37,523 bases of DNA from Candidatus Lokiarchaeota archaeon (lineage in GTDB: Archaea > Asgardarchaeota > Thorarchaeia > Thorarchaeales > Thorarchaeaceae). Position numbers and translations under genes: made by a program. A model generated the notes under the pieces. That model was not told the DNA's origin. It searched no databases and saw nothing but the letters and a program-made list of their open reading frames with translations. The DNA is taken from the NCBI GenBank assembly GCA_014730275.1, contig WJIL01000083.1, positions 1-37,523 of the forward strand, read 5' to 3'. This document shows, piece by piece, positions 18,505 to 25,087 of this stretch (the stretch's first letter is position 1; every line of letters starts with the position of its first letter).

Positions 18505-18895
18505 ATGAGGACCTCCCTATGAGAATTATGATTGCAGGTGGGATAAGTGAAGAAAGTATCAATAACGTGATAACCTCAAGATTGCTTAGTTGGAGCACAA
18601 CTGGATATGTCTGGAATGGGATATCTACGGATATTGGATTTTCATGCATGATTGGACTTACTATGGGATTGCCCCTGTAAAGTGAATAGCCACCAGGTAT
18701 GTCTCCAAGAACCCCATGAAGGGTTTCTAGAATTGGTGATCTGAAGCTATACGAGTCCTGAACTATGCTTGGACCGAGCTCAGGAAATGGCCATATCCCA
18801 ATCCCAAGATTGGTTCTGCTGAATAGGAATGTAGAAGCGATACCAAAGGATACGAGGACAACAACGGAAGCCACGACTGCCTTCTTCTGTTTCAT
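18482..18895 (-). CDS. Two-TM membrane protein of the Nos-like ABC operon
   Basis: This 137-aa protein has an N-terminal signal/anchor helix (A-V-V-A-S-V-V-V-L-V-S-F-G-I-A, about 5-24), an external domain of about 75 residues, a second TM (about 105-127, N-L-E-V-I-T-L-L-I-L-S-S) and a basic tail R-K-K-A-R. Start ATG 18895 has GGGAGAAG immediately upstream; an in-frame ATG at 18922 would precede it without benefit. It overlaps both neighbours (18504 permease start) or lies within 11 nt of them (18906 NosL-like stop), so it is clearly cotranscribed. The family is not recognised. Its external domain between two helices suggests a small accessory subunit presenting or receiving the substrate. Confidence 0.75.
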   Translation of the reverse strand: MKQKKAVVASVVVLVSFGIASTFLFSRTNLGIGIWPFPELGPSIVQDSYSFRSPILETLHGVLGDIPGGYSLYRGNPIVSPIMHENPISVDIPFQTYPVVLQLSNLEVITLLILSSLIPPAIIILIGRSSYGRKKAR

Positions 18896-18905
18896 TCTTC
18901 TCCCT

Positions 18906-19376
18906 TCACTCTGGCCAAACATACGGATTAGCTACTATTTCCCCACTATATTCATCTAGGAAATGGCTTTCGCATAGATCTTCCCCGTAGGCGTCTTCAC
19001 AGACTGCTACTATGGTTGGTTCCTCGGTGGTGGGATTCACATAATTCTCAGAATAGATCCAGACAATCATTGGATCGTTCCAGTCCATTTCCATACCACA
19101 GATTGGACAGTGGACCCTGATATTCTCCAGTAGACTGATTTCCCCCGTTGTTTTCAGTCTCTCAAAAGCTAGTAGAGAGATGTTTATGCAACAGTAGTGC
19201 CTTTGGCTTCCGTTTGCAAACAGGAATGTGACCTCGTTGCCTAACGGATTCATGATAGGATCTCCGGTCCAATCACAATAGTCTGTTGTAGGTAACGTGA
19301 TGGTGTAACTGTATATTGCCACGCAACCTAGTATGACAAAGACGACCTGTACCATCTGTTTCTGCTGCTGGTTCAA
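18906..19376 (-). CDS. NosL-like membrane-anchored cysteine protein
   Basis: This 156-aa protein has one N-terminal anchor helix (about 8-26) and an external domain rich in cysteine: C34 in D-Y-C-D-W-T-G, a vicinal pair C62-C63 after Q-R-H-Y, C90-P-I-C93-G-M, C126 and C135. The (F)-A-N-G-S-x-x-H-Y-C-C segment and the C-x-x-C-G-M motif recall NosL-type copper chaperones of nitrous oxide reductase clusters and related MerB-fold proteins, although the spacing is not that of classical NosL. It probably binds a soft metal ion outside the cell. The start is TTG 19376 with GGTGA upstream; it lies 14 nt after the DUF4418 gene. No nosZ is in the window, so a denitrification role is not implied. Confidence 0.7.
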   Translation of the reverse strand: MNQQQKQMVQVVFVILGCVAIYSYTITLPTTDYCDWTGDPIMNPLGNEVTFLFANGSQRHYCCINISLLAFERLKTTGEISLLENIRVHCPICGMEMDWNDPMIVWIYSENYVNPTTEEPTIVAVCEDAYGEDLCESHFLDEYSGEIVANPYVWPE

Positions 19377-19390
19377 TTTGGATTCACCGG

Positions 19391-19588
19391 TTACTCAGCG
19401 GTTCCAAGAGATGTATACATGCCTAGGAAACTCAGGAGTGCAATGGCCGCACCTAGAACCGTCTCTACATCCCGAGTAAACCAGCATCGCATCTGCGTTA
19501 CACAGACCGGTGCAAATGTCCATGGTGCTATTGCTACGAGGATTCCAAGAATCATAGTTAGAAGATAGATTATTGCTTCAGTTTTCAC
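19391..19588 (-). CDS. DUF4418-like small membrane protein
   Basis: This 65-aa protein has two TM helices (about 6-25 and 41-61) joined by a loop with F-A-P-V-C and M-R-C-W-F-T-R, followed by G-A-A-I-A-L-L. The C-x(n)-M-(K/R)-C-x-x-T loop is the hallmark of DUF4418, small membrane proteins found next to MacB-type ABC transporters in anaerobes. Members are usually longer (about 120 residues, with two further helices), so this one is half-length. It starts at GTG 19588 and sits between the Ig-like protein and the NosL-like protein. The paired Cys/Met loop suggests a metal or thiol ligand facing outside. Confidence 0.7.
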   Translation of the reverse strand: MKTEAIIYLLTMILGILVAIAPWTFAPVCVTQMRCWFTRDVETVLGAAIALLSFLGMYTSLGTAE

Positions 19589-19615
19589 GTTTTTTCAACT
19601 CAGTCTTTGTTTGTT

Positions 19616-20011
19616 TTAGATGTCGATAGTGTAGGTCTGCGAATCAGCAGAATTCTGCATCTCGTCGAAAGCGGTCACATAGAAACTGTAACTGTCACCA
19701 CTGCTTGCCTCTCCGACCGATGCTACCCAGCGGCCTCCCGCAATACAAAGACAGGCAAAGAACTGCATGTCTCTGGTCTGATATTCTTCTCCATTCTTTG
19801 AGAAGTGTAGTTTCGCTCCCGAGACCCCAGAAGGATCAATGCAGTAGATTACTACACGGACTTCATCATCCGGCTTTGGTGGGGAAGGCCTTATGTCGAT
19901 TTGATAGATATTGGGTCCGCTCACATCACTGAAGGCTGCAGAATAAATGGCCCAGGAGAGTCCAACTACTAGGAGAACTCCCACGCAGGCCAGCTTAGTC
20001 TTTGTCTTCAT
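19616..20011 (-). CDS. Secreted single-domain Ig/FNIII-like protein, first gene of the operon
   Basis: This 131-aa protein opens with a signal/anchor helix (L-A-C-V-G-V-L-L-V-V-G-L-S-W-A). It then has one beta-sandwich domain of about 100 residues: P-S-P-P-K-P-D-D-E-V-R-V at the first strands, a C-I-D-P-S-G-V loop, and a final Y-S-F-Y-V-T-A-F-D strand typical of Ig/fibronectin-like modules that bind sugars or proteins. Cysteines at about 57, 86 and 88 add to the operon's cysteine theme. It is the promoter-proximal gene, divergent from the LDI-like gene across about 146 nt. It probably acts as an extracellular accessory or binding protein of the transporter; the exact role is unknown. Confidence 0.7.
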   Translation of the reverse strand: MKTKTKLACVGVLLVVGLSWAIYSAAFSDVSGPNIYQIDIRPSPPKPDDEVRVVIYCIDPSGVSGAKLHFSKNGEEYQTRDMQFFACLCIAGGRWVASVGEASSGDSYSFYVTAFDEMQNSADSQTYTIDI

Positions 20012-20097
20012 TCAACTCACAGACTCCAAGCTATTCAATGAGGTGGTTCTGACGAATATCAGTCTTTCGACGAACTCTTCTTCGACTCGGTGGAAAG

Positions 20098-20105
20098 TAT
20101 AAATA
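20098..20105 (+). promoter_or_regulatory. Strong TATA box of the LDI-like/ECF operon
   Basis: TATAAATA within GGAAAGTATAAATACC is a near-consensus archaeal TATA box with a purine-rich BRE (GGAAAG) directly upstream. Transcription should begin near 20127. That falls after the in-frame GTG at 20122 and about 30 nt before ATG 20158, so it decides the start codon of the downstream gene. Confidence 0.75.
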
Positions 20106-20157
20106 CCCGGCGGAGTCTATAGTGAAAATCAAAGCCGCTTCTGGACGGATTGAGACA

Positions 20158-21792
20158 ATGAGTCAAGCCATCAAGCAAAACAAATACTTCCTTACTACCG
20201 TCATTCTGAGTATTATTCTCTTCAGCATGACATTTGGAAACTTACCCGGCCCCTCCACACAATCGGGAATAGTAGAGGCGAATGGGACGAAATATGATTT
20301 CAGCGAGTATGGCGTTGTGAACAAAGAACAGCTAGGACTGTTCAATTACCTTAACACGCTTGTCAGCCATGAGTATCAAGATTACGGTGAGTGGGACGGC
20401 TGGTACGCTGAAGATTTCCATGGCCTTCATCACTACGTTCTGGCATTCATGGATTACGCTGTTTCTGGTTTGTTCGAGACGACGCCTGGGTACAGATCAG
20501 AGCATTATCGCGGATTCGCACACGATCTTGTCAAGAAAATGAACACTACCGAAGATGTCTGGGGCAATAGCAGCATAGAATGGAAGGAATGGACGCACCC
20601 AAGCTACAACTACGTGGATTATTACTATCCGAATGCCACACACCCCGACGGTGATGATGTATATACCGGTGGCTTTCGTGGGCCTGCCAACATCATGTGG
20701 ACCGGACACTACGCACTCATGATGTCACTCTATGAGCGTTCATTCAAGACCGGGGAGATGACAGACGAAATCTCTTGGTTTGTTGAAGACTGGAATACTT
20801 CATTGACAACTGACGGACTTGGTAATCCGAAAGAAGGTGGCATATGGGGCGTAGGGCTTATCCCCTGCGAGCCATACATTGTCTTTGTTCAATGCAATAG
20901 CATACCGATTTACGCAACCGAGCTCTATGACAATATGTACGGAACACAATACATGGAAAGCGGTATGTGGGATGCTGGTTTGGAGTATGCCAACGAAGTG
21001 ATGCAAGATGAGTATGACCTATTCACTGACGGCTATTTCGTACAGGAACAATTCGGCCACTTCTACTCCGAAGAGCGTTTGCCTGATGAATATCCTGGGC
21101 CGCAGATGTCATTCTATGTTGATGACAAACCAAAGGTATCCTCATATTGCGACGCATGGGCACTAGCATTCTTGGAGTATACACAGCCCGAGAAAACCGC
21201 GGAAGACTACCCTGTATTTATGGAGCATTTCAAGAAGGAAGTTTCCAGCGACCAATGCTACATGATGGATACCTATAACAATCCTGACGGCTTCGGCACC
21301 TACGACATCCTAGGTAGCTTATTCTCAATGGCGCTTACCAAACAGCAGGACGATTTTGTAACCTTGGAACGATTGATGAATTTTCTTTACAGTTCATACA
21401 ACAAAATCTGGGATGGGCGGAAGATGCATTTCGATACCATGAGTCTAGAGCCCTTCCTTCAACCTGTGCTTGCATTTGGCTGGCTTTGGGCAACCACACC
21501 GATTACGGTGAAAGACTTGGCAGACACAAGACCGGCAGCCTTCTGGGATTATCCCTATATCAGTGAAGCCGATGACGAAAATATTTGGGTCTATCAGGCA
21601 GAGTGGGATCCAGATAAAGAAGGCTTCATTCTAAATGTGCAGGTGGATGAACAAGCTACAATCACATTCAGCAACTTCGACCATGAGCCAGTCCCATATC
21701 ATAATGGAGATCCACTTCAAGAAATGACGCAAGAAAACGGAGACTGGGTGTTGACACTGGACCCAGGTTCATATCAGCTGGTGATAACATGA
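20158..21792 (+). CDS. Secreted linalool dehydratase/isomerase (LDI)-like protein
   Basis: This 544-aa protein has an N-terminal signal/anchor (Y-F-L-T-T-V-I-L-S-I-I-L-F, about 10-24), placing it outside the membrane. The core is an alpha/alpha-barrel-type fold. It has the LDI catalytic pattern: M180-W-T-G-H184 (M125/H129 in Castellaniella LDI, from memory) and C237-E-P-x(5)-Q245-C246-N-S, matching the C171/C180 pair with identical nine-residue spacing and the Gln before the second Cys. LDI hydrates or dehydrates and isomerises monoterpene alcohols. A beta-rich C-terminal domain of about 85 residues is extra. GTG 20122 is rejected because the TATA box would start transcription after it. The stop overlaps the ECF-type gene by four bases (ATGA). 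The actual substrate, terpenoid or otherwise, is unknown. Confidence 0.72.
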   Translation: MSQAIKQNKYFLTTVILSIILFSMTFGNLPGPSTQSGIVEANGTKYDFSEYGVVNKEQLGLFNYLNTLVSHEYQDYGEWDGWYAEDFHGLHHYVLAFMDYAVSGLFETTPGYRSEHYRGFAHDLVKKMNTTEDVWGNSSIEWKEWTHPSYNYVDYYYPNATHPDGDDVYTGGFRGPANIMWTGHYALMMSLYERSFKTGEMTDEISWFVEDWNTSLTTDGLGNPKEGGIWGVGLIPCEPYIVFVQCNSIPIYATELYDNMYGTQYMESGMWDAGLEYANEVMQDEYDLFTDGYFVQEQFGHFYSEERLPDEYPGPQMSFYVDDKPKVSSYCDAWALAFLEYTQPEKTAEDYPVFMEHFKKEVSSDQCYMMDTYNNPDGFGTYDILGSLFSMALTKQQDDFVTLERLMNFLYSSYNKIWDGRKMHFDTMSLEPFLQPVLAFGWLWATTPITVKDLADTRPAAFWDYPYISEADDENIWVYQAEWDPDKEGFILNVQVDEQATITFSNFDHEPVPYHNGDPLQEMTQENGDWVLTLDPGSYQLVIT

Positions 21793-22403
21793 GCGCAGAT
21801 TCCGAAGAATCCAATGACGACATCCAGATGTCGCAAATCGTTGATCGACTGAATGTCAGCTCAGGAAAAGAGGCGGCTGTAACATTAGCAGCTGCGGCTA
21901 TTGCAGTGGTGCTTTATGTAATTCTAACAGCAATTCCATGGCCATACACAATGGTAAGTCTGTTCAAGTTGGGAATTCTTCCATCCTTAGCAGTTATATC
22001 TACCATTGGAGCGATTCGTGGTCCAGTAGCGGGATTTCTGACTGGGTATCTAGGAGAGATTTTAGCAGGACTTCTGTTGCATGGCACGATTCTTCTAGGC
22101 ACAGCTACTGCTGCAGCATTTGGTGTATGCGGGTTAGTCGTTGGAATCCTCTCATATGACTTCAGCCGTGGAAGGTCGCTCGGTAAGCTATCATTCATGT
22201 CTGCCTTTGGATTTGTGCTGACTACCTTGCTGGTTACAGCCCTCAGCCTATTTGTTGAAGTAACAGCACCAATGGCCGCAATTGGCTTCTTACTCCTACC
22301 CTATTTGACTGTAGGGTTGCCGACGATGATCTTGTTTACTCCTGTCTATGCACGTGTATGGCATATTTTCATGCGGAGATTCTTGCCCAGTCATCTCAAA
22401 TAG
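21789..22403 (+). CDS. ECF-type transporter S component (substrate-binding membrane subunit)
   Basis: This 204-aa protein has a polar N-terminus of about 28 residues and then six hydrophobic segments (about 30-50, 58-78, 79-99, 102-122, 134-156, 160-185). I-L-T-A-I-P-W-P-Y-T followed by G-I-L-P-S-L-A, and G-A-I-R-G-P-V-A-G-F-L-T-G-Y-L-G-E, are typical of S components of energy-coupling-factor vitamin/metabolite importers. No EcfA or EcfT is present, so it would need a shared module encoded elsewhere. Its ATG overlaps the TGA of the LDI-like gene (ATGA), so the two products are made together. The likely inference is uptake of the compound that the LDI-like protein produces or binds. Confidence 0.72.
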   Translation: MSADSEESNDDIQMSQIVDRLNVSSGKEAAVTLAAAAIAVVLYVILTAIPWPYTMVSLFKLGILPSLAVISTIGAIRGPVAGFLTGYLGEILAGLLLHGTILLGTATAAAFGVCGLVVGILSYDFSRGRSLGKLSFMSAFGFVLTTLLVTALSLFVEVTAPMAAIGFLLLPYLTVGLPTMILFTPVYARVWHIFMRRFLPSHLK

Positions 22404-22464
22404 CAACTGTTACAGAAAGAAATCTTGGTATGCCCCTCTATATGGTATTAGAGGAATCTCATGT

Positions 22465-22845
22465 TCAGTAGCTAAGGCTTTGTTTGTGCGTTTGATCCGC
22501 CCACAGCTTGCGATAAAAATAGAAATACTCGAAGAGTGCCGGGACATCATCGCAGAATAGGATTTCGTGTTCTCGGATGACATTCATTTTCATATAAAGC
22601 GGAAGCTCTTCAAACAACCTTACATCGTATTTATCCGCATTGATTCTCTTCCAGATTTCCCCGAGCAAATCCGCCTTCTCTTTTGGTGTTTCTGCATCTG
22701 GAGCAACAACACAGACGTCAATACCGCTTTTCGGGCTCATTTCCCCACGCACGTAAGAACCAAACAGCAGTACACCTTGTATCGGGGTCAAATCACTTAG
22801 CCACTCAAGTTCTTCTCTTATTTGGTGAAGCTCTGGGACATCCAA
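22465..22845 (-). CDS. MNT-type nucleotidyltransferase (MntA-like antitoxin) with degenerate active site
   Basis: This 126-aa minimal nucleotidyltransferase is of the kind that, as MntA, AMPylates and silences HepT toxins. The signature G-S-Y-V-R-G-x(6)-S-G-I-D-V has S30 and D43, but the first metal-binding Asp of G-S-x(10)-D-x-D is Gly41 (codon GGT instead of GAT). The third acidic residue is kept (D74 in K-Y-D-V-R-L). Loss of one metal ligand should cripple catalysis. A strong GGAGGAGGT Shine-Dalgarno site precedes the ATG inside the upstream HEPN gene, with a 28-nt overlap, so the two are coupled. It is convergent with the ECF gene ending at 22403. Confidence 0.85.
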   Translation of the reverse strand: MDVPELHQIREELEWLSDLTPIQGVLLFGSYVRGEMSPKSGIDVCVVAPDAETPKEKADLLGEIWKRINADKYDVRLFEELPLYMKMNVIREHEILFCDDVPALFEYFYFYRKLWADQTHKQSLSY

Positions 22846-23249
22846 TCTTCTACCTCCTCCATATACTTCTCTATTTTCGGAAGGGTTCGTCTTACACTTT
22901 CAATGAGTAGATCAACATCCAAGTCATTGTAGATGAGTACTATTCGATTTCTGAGTCCATTAGCTTCTCTAAGAACATTCGCTGATTCTTCAGAAATGAT
23001 GTGATTATTTTTTGCCATCTTGATATTCGAGTAGTTATCCATAGGTGGCAATTCGTTATCTTTAAGCATCATAGCTAGGACATCGGTTGAAACCTCGACA
23101 GCTTCTTGGTATGCCTTTTGTATTATGAGTAGAGTTTCTGTATCGTTGAAATCGCTATCCGACTGAAGTTTTTGGTTCAATAGAGAAATCCGCATTCTGC
23201 CATGGCTGAGTTTCTGCATGTATCGTTTGCGGCGGACTTCATTCGACAT
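22818..23249 (-). CDS. HEPN (HepT/DUF86-like) protein lacking the catalytic His
   Basis: This 143-aa all-helical HEPN protein would be the toxin RNase partner of the MNT gene. The family motif R-x(4)-H-x-Y appears as R100-N-R-I-V-L105-I-Y107: Arg and the AMPylation-target Tyr are kept, but His is replaced by Leu (CTC against CAC, one base). The N-terminus is basic (M-S-N-E-V-R-R-K-R-Y) and the rest is helical, with N-Y-S-N-I-K-M and A-N-V-L-R-E-A-N-G-L-R-N-R leading into the motif. The toxin is probably catalytically dead. Its 5' end overlaps in antisense the longest frame of the next plus-strand gene, which argues for a shorter start there. Confidence 0.8.
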   Translation of the reverse strand: MSNEVRRKRYMQKLSHGRMRISLLNQKLQSDSDFNDTETLLIIQKAYQEAVEVSTDVLAMMLKDNELPPMDNYSNIKMAKNNHIISEESANVLREANGLRNRIVLIYNDLDVDLLIESVRRTLPKIEKYMEEVEDWMSQSFTK

Positions 23250-23375
23250 ATTGCTTACACTCTCAGATGTTTTGTACTACTTGCCATTTTTTATCTTCTG
23301 CTTTTTTCAGATATGCGTACTCGCATAAGTCCTATATCCGTCACCTTAATTGCTTTTCATGCTATCTGTTTCTCT

Positions 23376-23846
23376 ATGCCAAAATTTCCTAAGGTAGTCG
23401 GAGAAGATCTCTTGGGAAACGAGATTGCAGTTCCTTCAGAGCTGAAAAAGGAATTTGATATTCTCTTGGTAGCTTTTCAGCGGTGGCACCAGAGTTTAGT
23501 CAATTCATGGATTCCATTTTTGAAGGATCTTGTCGAGAAATACTCAAACACTGAGTTCTACGAATTACCCACAATCCGCGAAATGAATCCTGTTTACAGA
23601 TTCTTCATCAACCATGGCATGAAAGCAGGCATTCCATCTGAAGAAACTCGAGGCAGGACTATTACTCTTTATTTGGATAAAGATTCGTTTACTGATAGCC
23701 TTGGAATAACTGATGAAAGCAAAATATACATCTATCTAGTTAAGCGCGATGGCCAGATTCTGTGGAAGAATACTGGCCCATTCACAGAGGAGAAGAGAGA
23801 TTCTTTGGAAAGAGCCCTGAAGAATGTAATTCATAAGGAGCTTTAG
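23376..23846 (+). CDS. ATP10-like thioredoxin-fold protein
   Basis: This 156-aa protein resembles the ATP10 family, a thioredoxin-like group named for the yeast F1Fo ATPase assembly factor. It has G-N-E-I-A-V-P-S-E-L-K-K-E-F-D-I-L-L-V-A-F (about 15-35), then W-x-x-x-L-V-N-S-W-x-P-F-L, a Y-E-L-P-T-I-R-E-M-N strand, I-Y-I-Y-L-V-K-R-D-G-Q-I-L-W (about 118-131), and a final helix after F-T-E-E-K-R-D-S-L. No CxxC is present, so it is not a thiol oxidoreductase. ATG 23376 is chosen: the 58 additional codons from 23202 encode an unrelated hydrophobic stretch and overlap the HEPN gene in antisense. Its function in archaea is unknown. Confidence 0.65.
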   Translation: MPKFPKVVGEDLLGNEIAVPSELKKEFDILLVAFQRWHQSLVNSWIPFLKDLVEKYSNTEFYELPTIREMNPVYRFFINHGMKAGIPSEETRGRTITLYLDKDSFTDSLGITDESKIYIYLVKRDGQILWKNTGPFTEEKRDSLERALKNVIHKEL

Positions 23847-23865
23847 ATGGCGATTCTCGAACTCG

Positions 23866-24495
23866 TCAAATATTGTCTTCAGGAGCGGTTTTCTGCCGGA
23901 GCGCCAAATCGTGGATCTGAGTCCCTTTCTTAGTAAGCTCAATAACCTCATCAAAATATGTGTGTGCTTCTTCTTTTCGTCCAATCCGCCTGTTTATTTC
24001 ACCCATGAGGTACTTCGTTGTAGCTCTTTGTTCAAGTGGAATTAGGTGTTGACTAAATGCTTTCTCAAATAGATTCAATGCTTTCATAGCATATTGCTTC
24101 TCTCGATTTTTGTTTCGCGCCCACCAGTAAGCTGTAACCCACTCACTTGCAAAGTCATATGGATCACTTTTCATGATTTTATGCTTGACCAAAAGCTCAA
24201 GGCATTTAATCGCATGTACAATTCTATCAGATAACATCCCTCTTTCTGGAATTGGCAGCTCTTTCAACTCATTATTGAGTTCACTGATATTTATTGTCAA
24301 TTCGAAAACTTTCCTGCGACCACAGAATCCACAGGAGGGACATAAATGGTAGTGAAATTCTGTTGGATTAGCTCCCCAGTAGTTCGGCCTGTAATCTGAT
24401 CTTGTTGAAGCATAGCCGCAACTTGCAACAACACTGCTTTCGAAATCCTCGTGGCAAGCTGGACAATTGAGGGTTATGGGTGCAAAGGTGGTCAT
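23866..24495 (-). CDS. DUF2225 zinc-ribbon / helical-repeat protein
   Basis: This 209-aa cytosolic protein fits DUF2225. It has an N-terminal zinc ribbon, with C11-P-A-C14 and then C52-P-S-C55-G-F-C-G-R-R-x-F, separated by a D-Y-R-P-N-Y-W-G-A-N-P-T-E-F-H-Y segment typical of the family. TPR-like helices follow from about 80 to 195 (A-M-K-A-L-N-L-F-E-K-A, Y-L-M-G-E-I-N-R-R-I-G-R-K-E-E-A). The function is unknown; related proteins sit near stress or sporulation genes in bacteria. It is convergent with the ATP10-like gene, 19 nt apart. A minus-strand TTTTATTCG element about 25-35 nt upstream of the ATG could be its TATA box. Confidence 0.85.
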   Translation of the reverse strand: MTTFAPITLNCPACHEDFESSVVASCGYASTRSDYRPNYWGANPTEFHYHLCPSCGFCGRRKVFELTINISELNNELKELPIPERGMLSDRIVHAIKCLELLVKHKIMKSDPYDFASEWVTAYWWARNKNREKQYAMKALNLFEKAFSQHLIPLEQRATTKYLMGEINRRIGRKEEAHTYFDEVIELTKKGTQIHDLALRQKTAPEDNI

Positions 24496-24715
24496 ACCGT
24501 AGAAATCCGAATTATCGAATAAAAGGAAAGATGGTATGTAATCGTCGGAGGATTCCCCTGAAAATCAATAGTGAAAATACAACCCAAAAGCATCAAGACT
24601 AATCAGCTCCTTTGCACATGTAATTCTAATCAGCAGAAGGATTGAATAGATAGTTTGATGGCAATATGTACGCCTATCTGATTCCTGATTGGAAGGGTGA
24701 ATTGGTGTAGATTGT
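24496..24715. other. Divergent intergenic region
   Basis: This 220-nt spacer lies between the DUF2225 gene (minus) and the SCP2-like gene (plus). The left end carries the minus-strand TATA-like element. A 14-codon frame at 24666-24710 (MYAYLIPDWKGELV) ends just before the SCP2-like start and could be a leader peptide, but nothing else supports it. Confidence 0.3.
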
Positions 24716-25084
24716 ATGGAAAGCGTTCGTAGCCAACCCAATGACTTCATTGGAATCATACTCTATACGATGCTTGAACAAAGAACTTCCGAGAATCCAG
24801 ATTATCCCCCATTTCATACTTGGAAGATGAATGTTGTCCTTGCTACTGATTATTATCCTCTAACTCTCATATTTGACAACGGATTGGAATTTCGAAAGGG
24901 AGATTTGCAGGAGCCTGACATAAGGATTGGTTTTCAATTCAATACTCTACTTGAGTTAGTTCAGGGGAAAAAGACACTCTTAGGAGCTATCCTTGGGAAG
25001 GCCGTCAAAATCGAGGGGCTTCTACAGCATCCAACGGATGTGTATCGACTGTACAAGCTAATCCGCTATATCATTGAGGAATGA
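24716..25084 (+). CDS. SCP2 sterol-carrier-like protein
   Basis: This 122-aa protein has the SCP2-like lipid-binding plan. It starts with a W-K-M-N-V-V-L strand, then Y-Y-P-L-T-L-I-F-D-N-G-L-E-F, D-I-R-I-G-F with a following helix (N-T-L-L-E-L-V), then G-K-K-T-L-L-G-A-I-L-G-K-A-V-K-I-E-G-L-L-Q-H-P and a C-terminal helix. SCP2 domains bind acyl chains or other hydrophobic ligands in a tunnel. No signal sequence is visible. GGTG lies about eight bases before the ATG. The stop is three bases before the FAD oxidoreductase start, so the pair is almost certainly cotranscribed, and the SCP2-like protein may present a lipid-like substrate. Confidence 0.75.
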   Translation: MESVRSQPNDFIGIILYTMLEQRTSENPDYPPFHTWKMNVVLATDYYPLTLIFDNGLEFRKGDLQEPDIRIGFQFNTLLELVQGKKTLLGAILGKAVKIEGLLQHPTDVYRLYKLIRYIIEE

Positions 25085-25087
25085 GAT

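Noticed and set aside
20122-20157. GTG 20122 as start of the LDI-like protein
   Set aside because: The TATAAATA box at 20098 would place the transcription start near 20127, after this codon; ATG 20158 leads straight into a signal sequence.
23202-23375. Longer N-terminus with a TM helix for the ATP10-like protein
   Set aside because: These codons overlap the HEPN gene in antisense and their translation is unlike the following domain.
24666-24710. 14-codon frame before the SCP2-like gene as a leader peptide
   Set aside because: Too short to support, with no attenuator-type structure and no Shine-Dalgarno site.
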